The notes: generated by a model from the letters alone, not told the origin. A stretch of 64,000 bases of DNA from Clostridia bacterium (GCA_029007295.1 JAQXHN010000028.1:16496-80495), one strand, 5' to 3'; positions 9,360 through 19,537 are shown, counted from the stretch's first letter. Translations and numbers: made by a program.

Positions 9360-10115
9360 TTGAATTACCTGCTGACCGTGTCATATATAGGAACAAATTA
9401 TTGCGGTTGGCAGTACCAGCCGAACGCAAGAAGCGTGCAGGAATGCTTTCAAAACGCAGTTGAAGATTTGTTCGGAAAAAGATTTCCGGTGACCGGGTGC
9501 TCAAGAACCGATTCCGGAGTCCATGCAAAGGGATTTTTGTGTACGGTTAAGACCGACGGCACAGAGAGCCCAATAGATTCTGACAAGCTTCCCATGGCTC
9601 TTAACGTGCGTTTGCCACAGGATATTTCCGTAAGAGAAGCGGAGGCGGTGCCGGACGCTTTTCACCCAAGATATAATACCTACGGTAAAGAATACAGGTA
9701 TATTTTTTACGACGGCAAATGCAGAAATCCTTTTTTGCAAAACAGGGCTTGGCAAATTTGTCACAGGCTTGACGAAAGCAAAATGAATTCTGCGGCAAGG
9801 CTGTTTTGCGGAGAACACGATTTTTCGTCTTTTTGCTCGGTCGGGACCTCCGACGACAACCATGTAAGGACTGTTTTTGAGTCCAATGTCGCAAGAGAAG
9901 GCGAAACCGTTGTTTTTCGAGTTACAGGAAACGGATTTTTATATAACATGGTGCGAATTATGGCGGGTACGCTGTATGATGTTTCAAGGGGTAAAATAAA
10001 CGAAAGCGACATATCCCGTGCGCTAAAATGCGGTAACAGAGCTTCCGTAGGTATGACGGCGCCGCCATACGGACTATATCTTGAAAGGGTACTGCGAAAG
10101 CCGTTCGGAGAATAG
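9360..10115 (+). CDS. truA: tRNA pseudouridine(38-40) synthase TruA
   Basis: TruA converts uridines 38-40 of the tRNA anticodon arm to pseudouridine. The catalytic aspartate lies in GCSRTDSGVHAKG (about residue 52). Other conserved parts are the start YIGTNYCGWQYQP, the HPRYNTYGKEYRYIF strand and the C-terminal FLYNMVRIMAGT. The length of 251 residues is typical. The start is TTG with AAAGGAG nine bases upstream. The ecfT-truA adjacency is common in Firmicutes and supports both calls. Confidence 0.96.
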   Translation: MNYLLTVSYIGTNYCGWQYQPNARSVQECFQNAVEDLFGKRFPVTGCSRTDSGVHAKGFLCTVKTDGTESPIDSDKLPMALNVRLPQDISVREAEAVPDAFHPRYNTYGKEYRYIFYDGKCRNPFLQNRAWQICHRLDESKMNSAARLFCGEHDFSSFCSVGTSDDNHVRTVFESNVAREGETVVFRVTGNGFLYNMVRIMAGTLYDVSRGKINESDISRALKCGNRASVGMTAPPYGLYLERVLRKPFGE

Positions 10116-10120
10116 AAAAT

Positions 10121-11371
10121 ATGAAAAAAAACAAAAAATTACCCAAAGTCGAAACCGGCGGGGAATTAGTAATTAATCCCAAGGTAAGACCGGAGCCGAA
10201 TGAATATTTACTTGAGATATCGAGGAAAATAAAGCTATGCAAAATTCTTGTTATTCTCTTTACCGTAGTATTTATGTGCGGAATGATATTTATTTTCAGA
10301 AGCGATATTACTCTTGAAAATTACAGGTATTTAATTCGTTTCTTTTCGTCGGACGGGGATTATAACGGAGATTACAGAACTATATATTTCGATTCGGCGT
10401 CTACATCCTCCATAGGGATATTTAACGGCGACCTTGTAACCGTGTCGACGAACGGTATCAACCTTTACAGCATGAAGGGCAATAACACACTGACGGAAAA
10501 TCTGTCATATTCAAATCCTATGATAGATACACACGGGAAATATTTGGCGGTTTATGATCTCGGTGGTTATTCGTTCGAGCTTCTGAATAATTTTTCCGTA
10601 CTGTACAGCGAGACCTTTGATTATCCGATTTCACTTGCGAAGGTTTCAGAGGACGGAATGTTTGCGCTTGTAACAAAATCGCTGGAGTATCAGTCGGTCG
10701 TCAATCTCTATGACCATAATTTTCGTCTGCTGTCCAGAATTTACAAGGATAAATATGTAATGGATTTGGATATTTCACACGACGAATCGGAAATACTTGT
10801 CGTATCTGCTTATTCTGAAAACGGAATCTACTGCTCCGAGGTAATGATAGGTCAGCCGTATGTTTCGGAATCGGAGTCCACAGCGGTTTTGACTAACGAA
10901 TTTGCGCTTTCATGCAATTATTTTGCCGACGGCTCATATTGCGTCATGACCGATAAGGCTCTTCATTTTTATAACGACGATAATCAAGAAACGGGAAATT
11001 ATCAATTCGGAAATATAGTTCCCACCAAATTTGAAGCAACCGAAAATAATGTAATTATATCTTACAACAAGAATATTGTCGGCTCGGAAATGGGAATATT
11101 CATATTTGATGAAAAGGGAGAGATTAAGTCCGAATATACCGTCCCCGACAGAGTTCTTGATATAGCCTGTTACAAGGACGATTTCTTCATTCTTTGCGCA
11201 AAAAATATTAACCGTTTGAATGTTAAGTCAGATGAAATTCAGTCATATCCCATTACCGGCGGCAGTACGAGAATATTTGTATGCGACGACGATACGGTAA
11301 TTGTAGGATATACTAATATGATAGAAGCGCATTCTGTTTCTAAAATGTTTAATGAAAAAGCAGGAGGATAA
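10121..11371 (+). CDS. DUF5711 family membrane-anchored protein
   Basis: The 416-residue protein has a short basic cytoplasmic N-terminus and one transmembrane helix (about residues 42-62, ILVILFTVVFMCGMIFIF). A long extracytoplasmic region of repeated beta strands follows (DGMFALVTKS, DESEILVVSA and similar), resembling a beta-propeller. The pattern and length fit DUF5711, a clostridial family of unknown function. The start follows truA by 5 nt. The stop is 2 nt before cvpA, so the two are surely cotranscribed. A role at the cell surface is inferred from topology only. Confidence 0.75.
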   Translation: MKKNKKLPKVETGGELVINPKVRPEPNEYLLEISRKIKLCKILVILFTVVFMCGMIFIFRSDITLENYRYLIRFFSSDGDYNGDYRTIYFDSASTSSIGIFNGDLVTVSTNGINLYSMKGNNTLTENLSYSNPMIDTHGKYLAVYDLGGYSFELLNNFSVLYSETFDYPISLAKVSEDGMFALVTKSLEYQSVVNLYDHNFRLLSRIYKDKYVMDLDISHDESEILVVSAYSENGIYCSEVMIGQPYVSESESTAVLTNEFALSCNYFADGSYCVMTDKALHFYNDDNQETGNYQFGNIVPTKFEATENNVIISYNKNIVGSEMGIFIFDEKGEIKSEYTVPDRVLDIACYKDDFFILCAKNINRLNVKSDEIQSYPITGGSTRIFVCDDDTVIVGYTNMIEAHSVSKMFNEKAGG

Positions 11372-11373
11372 AA

Positions 11374-12078
11374 ATGGGTATTATTATTGATTTTATTTTA
11401 ATCGGTATAATTATTATTTCTGCAATTCTCGGTTGGAAAAGGGGCTTTTTCCGTTCGATTATGAAATTCGGCTCCGTAATAATTGCCGCTGTAGGCTCAT
11501 ATTTTCTGAACGGCGTATTTTCTTCGTTTTTGAAAAGCACGTTTATTATGCCGAAGATTTCGGAGTATATTTACAAATCCTATACTAAGATTTTCGGCGG
11601 AATGTCGCTTTCGGAGCTGTTTTCGGAGATGCCGGAATACTTTTCCAAGTGGCTCGACTCATATTCCGGCGTTGAAAAAGCAAAGGTTTGGTACTCCGGC
11701 ACGGCCAAGGCAAGCGAAAAAGGACTTTGCAATTCGTTAGCTGAGCCGATAGCGGAAAAAATATCGACGGTTACGGCTTATATTCTGGCTTTTATTGCGA
11801 TATTAATTGTGATCAGAATCATATGCTTTGTGGTTGACAGATTTTTGTCATTGCCTGTTCTTAACGGCGTAAATAAGCTGTTCGGACTGATATTCGGTAT
11901 TGCGACGGGGCTTATCGTATCCTGGATATGCGCCGAGGTGCTTCGCTTGGGAGTACCGGAGCTTGCAAAAATATACCCCGTATTTCAAGGGGCGGAACAA
12001 AGCAGTGTGTTTTTAACCGTTCTGTGCAGCTTCAATCCGTTAACGATATTCGACGTCTTCAAGTCAAAAATAAAATAA
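11374..12078 (+). CDS. CvpA family membrane protein
   Basis: The 234-residue protein starts with the CvpA pattern IIDFILIGIIIISAILGWKRGFFRSIMKFG, a hydrophobic hairpin with a Gly-Trp-Lys-Arg-Gly turn. It has further hydrophobic segments near 130-155 and 165-190 (LFGLIFGIATGLIVSWI). CvpA proteins are named after colicin V production in E. coli; the exact function in Firmicutes is unsettled and may involve the envelope. An inserted soluble stretch (about 60-120) lies between the membrane pairs. It is preceded by AGGAGG and packed against the DUF5711 gene. Confidence 0.85.
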   Translation: MGIIIDFILIGIIIISAILGWKRGFFRSIMKFGSVIIAAVGSYFLNGVFSSFLKSTFIMPKISEYIYKSYTKIFGGMSLSELFSEMPEYFSKWLDSYSGVEKAKVWYSGTAKASEKGLCNSLAEPIAEKISTVTAYILAFIAILIVIRIICFVVDRFLSLPVLNGVNKLFGLIFGIATGLIVSWICAEVLRLGVPELAKIYPVFQGAEQSSVFLTVLCSFNPLTIFDVFKSKIK

Positions 12079-12101
12079 ATTTTTTAAAAGGATAAATTAT
12101 A

Positions 12102-14447
12102 ATGCAAATGTGTTCAAGATGCCATAAAAGGGTGGCAGTTGTGTATATATCTCATATGGTTGACGGAAAAATGGTAAACGACGGACTTTGCATGAAGTGT
12201 GCAAAGGAGCTTGGAATACAGCCGGTCAACGATATTATAGAAAACATGGGGCTTTCCGAGGAGGACATAGATAATATGTCCATGGAGATGGATAACATGC
12301 TGGAGCCTTCTGAGGACAGCGAACCCTCGGAGGCGGGCGACGAATCCGAAGGAAGAGCGCCGAGCGTCGATTTTAACAAAATATTCGGGCAGATGAAGCT
12401 TCCTCCGTTTATGCAGGGAATTAAGGGAGGGGCGGGCTCTAACCCGAACGACCCGAAAGCCGGAAAAGCAAAGGGTGCCAAAAACGGTAAACAGCAAAAG
12501 GATGAGGGCAGAAAGTTCATAAATCTTTACTGCATGGATTTGACGGCAAAGGCAAGACAGGGAAAGCTTGATAAAATAGTCGGCAGAGACAGGGAAATTT
12601 CCCGTATGATGCAAATTCTGTGCAGAAGGCAAAAAAACAATCCCTGCCTTATAGGAGAACCCGGCGTCGGTAAAACCGCAATAGCCGAGGCGCTCGCACA
12701 GAAAATCGCAAACGGAAGCGTTCCCTACAGATTAAAGGATAAAGAGATTATGCTCGTGGACCTTACCGCCCTTGTTGCCGGAACACAGTTCAGAGGTCAG
12801 TTTGAGAGCAGAATGAAGGGACTTATTTCCGAGGTTAAAGCTCTCGGAAATATTATCCTTGTTATCGACGAGGTGCATAGCATAGTCGGTGCGGGCGACG
12901 CAGAGGGCTCAATGAATGCCGCCAATATTTTAAAGCCCGCCCTGTCAAGAGGCGATGTTCAGATAATAGGCGCCACTACATTGACCGAATACAGAAAATA
13001 TATCGAAAAGGATTCAGCGCTCGAAAGAAGATTTCAGCCAATTATTATTGAGGAGTCTTCCGTTGCCGATACTGTTGAGATTTTGGGCGGAATAAAGAGC
13101 TATTACGAAAATTTCCACGGTATATCGGTTCCTTTTGAAACCGTTAGAAGGGCAGTTTATCTCTCGGAAAGATATATTACGGAGCGGTATTTGCCCGATA
13201 AGGCTATAGACCTGCTTGATGAAGCGTGCGCACATCTTGTCTTGAAAACACCCGTCGTAGGACAGTGTGCGGAGCTGAAAGCGGAGCTTGAAAAAACGGA
13301 AAGGGAAAGAGCGGAGCTTGAAGCGCAGCCGGACCCGGAGGATCCTAAGGAAAGCGAAGAAAGGTATAAAAAACTTGCAGACCTTAAGGTGAAGGAAATA
13401 GGCGACAGACAGCGCCTTTGCGAATTAGAGGAGGAAAGAGCCAAGGTGTTCCTCTCTACCTCCGAATTGGCGGATGTTATTGAGATATGGACGGGCATTC
13501 CGGCAAGCAATATAACAGAACATGAATTCGGCAGGATAGACCGTCTTGCAGACAGATTGAAATCGAGAATTGTAGGTCAGGACGAGGCGGTTGACGCAGT
13601 AGCGAGAGCGATAAAGCGTTCAAGGGCGGGTATTTCCTATAAGAGAAAGCCGGTGTCGTTTATTTTTGCGGGACCTACGGGAGTCGGAAAAACGGAGCTT
13701 GTAAAAACGCTTGCCTCGGACTTATTTGATTCTCCCGAGTCGCTTATCAGGCTCGATATGTCCGAGTTTATGGAAAAGCACAGCGTATCGAGAATTATCG
13801 GTTCTCCTCCGGGGTATGTCGGATATGACGAAGCGGGACAGTTAACCGAGAAAATCAGAAGAAAGCCGTACTCCGTTGTCCTTTTCGACGAAATCGAAAA
13901 GGCGCATCCGGATGTACTGAACGTACTGCTGCAAATTCTCGACGACGGCAGAATAACCGATGCGCAGGGCAGATGCGTCAGTTTTGAAAATACAATAATC
14001 GCAATGACGACGAATGCGGGCTCTCAGACGGCGACAAATGCGGCGGGCTTCGGCGCAGATCTTGACGTTCTCGATTATGACAAAACAATGAAGGCGCTGT
14101 CGGATTTTCTGCGTCCCGAATTTATAAATCGCGTAGATGAAGTAATATCCTTCCATTCGCTTACCGAAGAAAATTTCGTTGCTATAGCAAATATTATGCT
14201 CTCCGACCTTAAAAAGGTTATGGAGGATAAAGAAATTGAATTCGGCTTTACCGACAGAGCTGCAAAGCTTGTTGCGTCAAAATCATATTCGCGCAAATTC
14301 GGCGCAAGAAATATGAGAAGATATATAGAAAGAAATATTGAGGATAAAATAGCGGATAAAATAATATCCTCTTACGAAAATGCAATTCATTCCATTTCGG
14401 TGGATGTTGCCGAAAACGGGCTGGAGCCGTTAATTATTTGTAACTGA
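12102..14447 (+). CDS. Clp ATPase with N-terminal McsA-like zinc finger
   Basis: This is a two-ring AAA+ unfoldase of the ClpA/B/C class with 781 residues. The first ring has Walker A GEPGVGKT (185-192) and Walker B VIDEVH. The second has Walker A GPTGVGKT (about 524-531), Walker [10 protein letters not shown] and arginine region RPEFINR. A short coiled-coil middle segment (about 390-450) resembles ClpC, not ClpB. An AGFG tripeptide region before FLRPEFINR sits where ClpP-binding loops lie. In place of the usual repeated Clp N domain the protein starts with C4-x2-C7 and C30-x2-C33 (MCSRCHKR...LCMKCAKE), as in McsA. A low-complexity linker follows. The likely role is regulated proteolysis or disaggregation. 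No clpP, ctsR or mcsB lies in the window. Confidence 0.88.
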   Translation: MQMCSRCHKRVAVVYISHMVDGKMVNDGLCMKCAKELGIQPVNDIIENMGLSEEDIDNMSMEMDNMLEPSEDSEPSEAGDESEGRAPSVDFNKIFGQMKLPPFMQGIKGGAGSNPNDPKAGKAKGAKNGKQQKDEGRKFINLYCMDLTAKARQGKLDKIVGRDREISRMMQILCRRQKNNPCLIGEPGVGKTAIAEALAQKIANGSVPYRLKDKEIMLVDLTALVAGTQFRGQFESRMKGLISEVKALGNIILVIDEVHSIVGAGDAEGSMNAANILKPALSRGDVQIIGATTLTEYRKYIEKDSALERRFQPIIIEESSVADTVEILGGIKSYYENFHGISVPFETVRRAVYLSERYITERYLPDKAIDLLDEACAHLVLKTPVVGQCAELKAELEKTERERAELEAQPDPEDPKESEERYKKLADLKVKEIGDRQRLCELEEERAKVFLSTSELADVIEIWTGIPASNITEHEFGRIDRLADRLKSRIVGQDEAVDAVARAIKRSRAGISYKRKPVSFIFAGPTGVGKTELVKTLASDLFDSPESLIRLDMSEFMEKHSVSRIIGSPPGYVGYDEAGQLTEKIRRKPYSVVLFDEIEKAHPDVLNVLLQILDDGRITDAQGRCVSFENTIIAMTTNAGSQTATNAAGFGADLDVLDYDKTMKALSDFLRPEFINRVDEVISFHSLTEENFVAIANIMLSDLKKVMEDKEIEFGFTDRAAKLVASKSYSRKFGARNMRRYIERNIEDKIADKIISSYENAIHSISVDVAENGLEPLIICN

Positions 14448-14461
14448 ACAAGAGGGAAAGT

Positions 14462-17254
14462 ATGCAAAAGCGTTGGTATAACCTTACAACAGAGCAAATC
14501 GCAGAACAATTGAATACCGACACTGAGGCAGGGCTTTCCGCCAAACAAGCAAGAAAGCGACTCTCGGTTTACAAGGAAAACGACGCTTTTATTATGCCGG
14601 AAAATTCCTTTTCGTCATATGTAAAGGCTGTTTCAAAGGACGTTACCGGTTACATGATGATAGCGTCCGCCGTCATGGCGGTAATATTTTCCGAAGAGGT
14701 CAGCGCCCTTGTGATAATTGCTCTGATCCTGCTTAATTTTGTTTCTGCGCTGTTATTCTACGGAAACAGTGCGAAAACACTGCACAATATGGCAAAGTAC
14801 GCTTCTCCCATGTCAAGGGTAGTGCGGGATTCACAGCTTACGCTGATAAATCAGCGAAAAATCGTTCCCGGCGATATTATTGTGCTCGGAGCCGGAGATA
14901 TTGTACCGTGTGACTGCAGAATTATTTCGTGCGATAATTTTTTCTGTCTTGAAAAAAATCTGACCGGGGTTTCCTCGGAGGTGCAAAAGGACCCGAAGCT
15001 TATATACGGCTTAAATGTCCGTGTTGAAAATCAGAAAAATACAGCGTTTGCGACGTCTCTTGTGACTAAGGGTACAGCTACGGCAATCGCCTGCGAAACA
15101 GGCAGTAATACATACGCCAATGAAATTAACGCAAGGCCGGAAATAATAACTCACGATAATCTTGACATTATCAGGGCAATGAAAAAATACAGCACGTCAT
15201 GGGGCTTGACCATGCTGTTTATGATTCTTGTGCTCACCGGTCTTGACTTAATTCTCGGACTGAAAACACGGAGTCTTTTTGATATTTTTATCAGCGGCTT
15301 ATCCCTTGCCGTAGCGGCCATGACGGAGATGTATGCGGTATTCGGATATTTCGTTATCGCTCACGGACTTAATTCCTCCATCAGAAAATACGGAAAGGTT
15401 ATCAGCGGAGCGGCGATAAAAAACGTTGAGCTTTTACCGAAAATCAAGGATATTACAACGCTTATAGTACCGAAAAAGGGAGGCTTTTTTGCAAAAACGA
15501 CCGCCCTTGAAATGCTTTGGTGTCAGGATACGCTTCATAGGGCGGACGAGAGAAATTTGCTTAGATACTGCGACAGGCTGCTGAAGCTGGCAATGCTTTC
15601 ATCAGGCTATAACGGAGCAAACAGAGATGTGTTGAAAAATCCTGCGAACGACGCCTGCGCTATAGTATCTGCGTCAGAAAAGCTCGGTCTGGACAGAAAT
15701 ACAGTCGGTACGGAAAATCCGTGTCTTGACTATACGCAGATTGAGCTTGCGGAGCAGCAATGCGATTTGTCTCTTGTAGCCTATGACGACGACATATATG
15801 CTCTTGCAAAGGGAGACGCAAAGCGTCTTTTGTATAAATGCTCAACCTATTTTGATGATAATCAGGAAAAGCCGTTAACCGAAAAGGAAAAAAAGCGTAT
15901 ATCGGATACGATAGACAATATTACCGAAAAGGGCTATCGGGCTCTCGGAATAATTTCTCGTAAATCGGACATATTTCTTGCCGGAGGCGTTGATTCCGAG
16001 CTGTGCGACTGGAACTTTGAGGGCTTTGTCATTATGCTTGACGTTATGCTTCGCGGAGCAAAGGAAACCGTAGAGCTTTGCCGGAAGAATAATATAAAGG
16101 TTATGATGCTTTGCGACGAAACGGGAGAGCAAAACAGAGTGTACGCAAAAAGATTGGGATTAATAAGCGAGGAGGGCGGCGTATCGGACGGTGTTTTGAC
16201 GTCTAAGGATATGTCTTCGATGTCCGATTATGAGTTTTCCGAAAAGCTTTCGGGTTACGCTCTGTTAGAGGGACTTACGTTTCTCCAAAAGAAGCTTTTG
16301 ATTTCGCACCTTCAGAAAAAGGGTGAGGTTGTCGGTTATCTTGCAACCGAGCTTGATGAAACAATACTTCTGAAAAAGGCGGACGTAGGCTTTACCGGTG
16401 CGCTTGCCCTTTCGGACGGTGCATCTTCGATAGATTTATGTATGAACGATTCGCCCGTGTATATTCACAATAAAACGGATAATCCCGCCGGCTGCGAGGC
16501 GTTGAAATTCATTTGCGATGTATTGGTATCTCCGCCCGAACGGAAATTCGGCGGCTTTAACGGCATGGTATCTGCGGTTATGGCTTCAAAGAACATCTAC
16601 CGAAACATAAAGAAAACAATAAAATATCTGATCGCTTCACAGCTTACAAGATTTCTCATTGTGCTTTATTCTGTCGTCGCCGGATATTTCGGAATAAACG
16701 GTACGCTCAGAATGTTGACCTCGCCCCAGGTCCTTTTCTCGGGCTTGATTTGCGATTTTGCAGTTGTTGTCGCTATTGCGTTTCAAAGGAGAAATAACAT
16801 TTCTTCCGCATGTGATATCAGCGTCACGGAGCCGTCAAAATCCGTTCTTAACAAGCTTTCTCCCATTTTACTGTCCGTAATATGGACGGTATTAATTGTG
16901 ATTTCACCGATAATAATTTCCGCTTTTTCAATAAAAATGACAAGTGAGGAAATAACCTCAACGGTGTTTGTTTTATATATTCTGTCTCAGATTATAGTAG
17001 CATGGGAGATTATAATCGACGGCTCTGCGTTTCGGCTTAAAAAAGGTATAAACAAGGCAATGGCTGTGATATCGCTGTTTGTCGTGCTTTTTACCGCTGC
17101 ATTGAACATTCCGTTCTTCGGCGCTCTGTTTGACTATGTGACGCTGAACCCGGCAGAATGGATTTGTATAGCTGCCATTTTGACGTTGCTGTTTGCTCTG
17201 ATTGAATTATTTAAGCAGATAAGACGCGCCGTAACGGTACGCTTAGGCAAATGA
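14462..17254 (+). CDS. Catalytically degenerate P-type ATPase homologue (pseudo-pump)
   Basis: The 930-residue frame aligns over its whole length with P2-type cation ATPases. It has an N-terminal domain (YNLTTEQIAEQLNT...GLSAKQARKRL), the M1-M2 pair, an A domain with VPGDIIVLGAGDIVPCDCR, M3-M4, the P/N domain region and a six-helix C-terminal block. Every catalytic motif is changed. The phosphorylated Asp of DKTGT is replaced (IVPKKGGFF, about 335-343). TGES reads TGVS (168-171). The M4 PEGL reads TEMY (288-291). TGDGVND reads LATELDE (627-633). Nearby structural parts such as LLKKADVGF and AKGDAKRLL persist. The frame is intact, so this looks like a retained non-pumping protein and not fresh decay. 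It follows the Clp gene by 14 nt. Confidence 0.85.
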   Translation: MQKRWYNLTTEQIAEQLNTDTEAGLSAKQARKRLSVYKENDAFIMPENSFSSYVKAVSKDVTGYMMIASAVMAVIFSEEVSALVIIALILLNFVSALLFYGNSAKTLHNMAKYASPMSRVVRDSQLTLINQRKIVPGDIIVLGAGDIVPCDCRIISCDNFFCLEKNLTGVSSEVQKDPKLIYGLNVRVENQKNTAFATSLVTKGTATAIACETGSNTYANEINARPEIITHDNLDIIRAMKKYSTSWGLTMLFMILVLTGLDLILGLKTRSLFDIFISGLSLAVAAMTEMYAVFGYFVIAHGLNSSIRKYGKVISGAAIKNVELLPKIKDITTLIVPKKGGFFAKTTALEMLWCQDTLHRADERNLLRYCDRLLKLAMLSSGYNGANRDVLKNPANDACAIVSASEKLGLDRNTVGTENPCLDYTQIELAEQQCDLSLVAYDDDIYALAKGDAKRLLYKCSTYFDDNQEKPLTEKEKKRISDTIDNITEKGYRALGIISRKSDIFLAGGVDSELCDWNFEGFVIMLDVMLRGAKETVELCRKNNIKVMMLCDETGEQNRVYAKRLGLISEEGGVSDGVLTSKDMSSMSDYEFSEKLSGYALLEGLTFLQKKLLISHLQKKGEVVGYLATELDETILLKKADVGFTGALALSDGASSIDLCMNDSPVYIHNKTDNPAGCEALKFICDVLVSPPERKFGGFNGMVSAVMASKNIYRNIKKTIKYLIASQLTRFLIVLYSVVAGYFGINGTLRMLTSPQVLFSGLICDFAVVVAIAFQRRNNISSACDISVTEPSKSVLNKLSPILLSVIWTVLIVISPIIISAFSIKMTSEEITSTVFVLYILSQIIVAWEIIIDGSAFRLKKGINKAMAVISLFVVLFTAALNIPFFGALFDYVTLNPAEWICIAAILTLLFALIELFKQIRRAVTVRLGK

Positions 17255-17257
17255 CTA

Positions 17258-17286
17258 TTGACTGTATTAACAAATTGTGGTATAAT
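17258..17286 (+). promoter_or_regulatory. Promoter of the polysaccharide gene block
   Basis: TTGACT (17258-17263) and TATAAT (17281-17286) are separated by 17 bp. They begin 3 nt after the stop codon of the pseudo-ATPase and lie 38 nt before the first glycosyltransferase ATG. This marks the break between the ruvC-led run and the polysaccharide run. I see no strong terminator between them. Confidence 0.75.
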
Positions 17287-17323
17287 ATTTTATTATCTGT
17301 TGATATGATTTTTAGAGGGAAAA

Positions 17324-18364
17324 ATGAAGAAAATATGCGTTTTGGGAAGCTTTGACGAAAAATCCGCATTTGACGGACAAACAATAAAAACTCTTGAGAT
17401 TGTAAATTCCCTTTGCAAAAAATACGGTGATGACCGAGTAATGAAAATCAGTTATCACAATATTAAAAACAGCAAGCTTAAGCTCTTATCCGCAGTGTAT
17501 AGGGGCTTTTCGTTGTGCGAAAATGTTGTAATTATTTCAAGACACGCTTCCATCGGTACGCTTGTAAAAATATGTACTTTGATTAACAGGTTTTTCAAAA
17601 GACCGATATATCAGATTATGATAGGAGGTCTTTTGCCGGACGCAGTGAAGGAAAAGCCCTCTCTTAAAAACGTCCTGAAAAAGCTCAATTATGTGTTTGT
17701 CGAAAGCGAAGTGCAGAAGAGTAATCTTGAAATTCAAGGAGTATCTAATGCGGTTTGTATGCCGAACTTTAAGGATATGCGGCTCTATACAGAGGCGGAG
17801 CTTAAAAAAGACTTTACGAAGCCGTATCCTTTGGTATTTATGTCGAGAGTTACCGAGGTAAAGGGTATAGGCGAGCTTATCGAAGCGGTCAGAGAAATAA
17901 ACCGCAATGAAGTGAAATTCACACTCGATATTTACGGGATGATAGACGAGGATTATTCGGATACCTTTTCGAAATTGAAAAGCGAATTTCCCGAGTATAT
18001 CAGATATTGCGGAATATGCGAGCCGCACAAGACGAGCGAGGTTTTGCATAATTACTTTTTGCATGTGTTGCCGACAAGAAATCCGACGGAAGGTCAGCCC
18101 GGCTCTGTCATTGACGCATTTTATGCAGGCGTGCCCACATTGTGTGCGGTTTGGACGTACAGTGCGGATATGATACCGGAGGGCGTGTGCGGCGAATCCT
18201 TCCCAAAGGGCGACTATGAAAAAATGAAGCAGATGCTCCTTGCATATTACGATAATCCGGACAGAGTATATTCTATGCAGGAGGGTGCGTTGAAGGAAGC
18301 CGAAAAATACTCTCCCGAGGCAATAATGAACATTCTCTATGAAAAGGCGGACGATTTCAGATGA
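17324..18364 (+). CDS. Glycosyltransferase, GT4-like (first of three)
   Basis: This 346-residue protein has a GT-B glycosyltransferase layout. The N-terminal nucleotide-free domain begins MKKICVLGSFDEKSAFDGQT. A linker near 160-175 reads PLVFMSRVTEVKGIGELIEAV, the usual start of the GT4 donor domain. The donor-site region is LHVLPTRNPTEGQPGSVIDAF, where the usual E-x7-E motif is modified (E and D positions). The sugar donor and acceptor cannot be told from sequence. It opens the polysaccharide block and overlaps the next gene by 4 nt (ATGA). Confidence 0.8.
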   Translation: MKKICVLGSFDEKSAFDGQTIKTLEIVNSLCKKYGDDRVMKISYHNIKNSKLKLLSAVYRGFSLCENVVIISRHASIGTLVKICTLINRFFKRPIYQIMIGGLLPDAVKEKPSLKNVLKKLNYVFVESEVQKSNLEIQGVSNAVCMPNFKDMRLYTEAELKKDFTKPYPLVFMSRVTEVKGIGELIEAVREINRNEVKFTLDIYGMIDEDYSDTFSKLKSEFPEYIRYCGICEPHKTSEVLHNYFLHVLPTRNPTEGQPGSVIDAFYAGVPTLCAVWTYSADMIPEGVCGESFPKGDYEKMKQMLLAYYDNPDRVYSMQEGALKEAEKYSPEAIMNILYEKADDFR

Positions 18365-19527
18365 AGCGTATAGCCATGGTTTCATACGATTTGAGAAGCG
18401 GAGGAAGCCAAAGGGCGGCAAGCGAGCTGACTATGGCTTTTAAGGACAAATACGAATTTTACTATATCGTATTTGACGCCGATGAAATAAGCTACAAAAT
18501 TAATGCAAAGCTGATTGATTTGAATTATCACTCAAGCAAAAACAAGGCAAAAAAGGTTCTGAACACATTTTTAAGGGCGAGGGGCATTGCCAAGACGGTT
18601 AAAAAATACAATATTGATACGGGAATGGCGTTTACACCTATTGCCAACCGAGCGCTTCGTTTTTCCGGCGTAAAATGCAGAAAAATCGCCGCATGCAGGG
18701 GATATGAGCATTTAGCGCTGGCGACCCCGGAGTATCACGCCTGCTGCGACAAAGGTTGTGAGATCCTGTTTAATTCCGATGAATCATTGCAGTATTATCT
18801 TAAAAAGTATCCTCAGGACAGGGAAAAATGCAAGACAATTCAAAACCTTATAGACTGTACCAAAATCAAGGAAAAGTCGGCTCTCGATTTGCCGGAAGAG
18901 GTGAAAAAATTTTACGAAACTCACAGGACGGTTTCAAATGTGGGTATTTTTTCAAGGCATAAGGGACATTGGAATCTTCTAAAGAGCTTTGAAATACTCA
19001 AGGAAAGGGTGCCCGACGCCGGACTTGTCCTTATCGGACACGACGGAGCAATAGAAGAGGATATTAAAAAAATGGTGTCCGAAAACAAATACGCCGACGA
19101 TATTTTGCTTATCGGCTATTCGGACAATCCGTTTATGTATGTCGCAAAAAGCGACGTTTATGCATTATCGTCCACATCGGAGGGCTTTCCGAATGCTCTT
19201 GCCGAGGCCATGTGTCTTCGGAAGGTTTGTGTTGCGACTCTTTGTAAAACGGGTCCTCTTGAGCTTCTTACCGACAGCACGCAAAATACGGAATTGACGG
19301 ACTACGCAGTGCTTGAAAACGGCATTGCAACGCCCGTAATGGATGAAAAACCGGATTTTGATTATTCAAATAAAAATGAATCGCACATAATTTTTGCATC
19401 GGCCCTGGAAAGAGCCCTGACAGATACAAAGCTGAGAAAAGCTCTTTCCGTAAATGCCGAAAAGCGTGCTTTGAAGTTGGATAAATCCAATATTATGAAA
19501 GAGTACGAGAGCTATCTTGACAGATAA
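18361..19527 (+). CDS. Glycosyltransferase family 4 protein (second)
   Basis: This is a 388-residue GT4-type enzyme. The N-terminus MKRIAMVSYDLRSGGSQRAASELTMAF carries the glycine-rich acceptor-side loop. The donor domain begins near 190 with VSNVGIFSRHKGHWNLLKSFEIL. The catalytic E-x7-E motif is present in STSEGFPNALAEAMCL (about 277-292). It belongs to the group containing N-acetylgalactosamine and galactose transferases of capsule clusters, but the specific sugar is unknown. It overlaps its upstream neighbour by 4 nt and precedes the third transferase by 10 nt. Confidence 0.85.
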   Translation: MKRIAMVSYDLRSGGSQRAASELTMAFKDKYEFYYIVFDADEISYKINAKLIDLNYHSSKNKAKKVLNTFLRARGIAKTVKKYNIDTGMAFTPIANRALRFSGVKCRKIAACRGYEHLALATPEYHACCDKGCEILFNSDESLQYYLKKYPQDREKCKTIQNLIDCTKIKEKSALDLPEEVKKFYETHRTVSNVGIFSRHKGHWNLLKSFEILKERVPDAGLVLIGHDGAIEEDIKKMVSENKYADDILLIGYSDNPFMYVAKSDVYALSSTSEGFPNALAEAMCLRKVCVATLCKTGPLELLTDSTQNTELTDYAVLENGIATPVMDEKPDFDYSNKNESHIIFASALERALTDTKLRKALSVNAEKRALKLDKSNIMKEYESYLDR

Positions 19528-19537
19528 GGAATAAAAA

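Noticed and set aside
17537-18421. 294-aa minus-strand ORF over the first glycosyltransferase
   Set aside because: It has no start signal, no recognisable domain and full overlap with a coding gene on the other strand.
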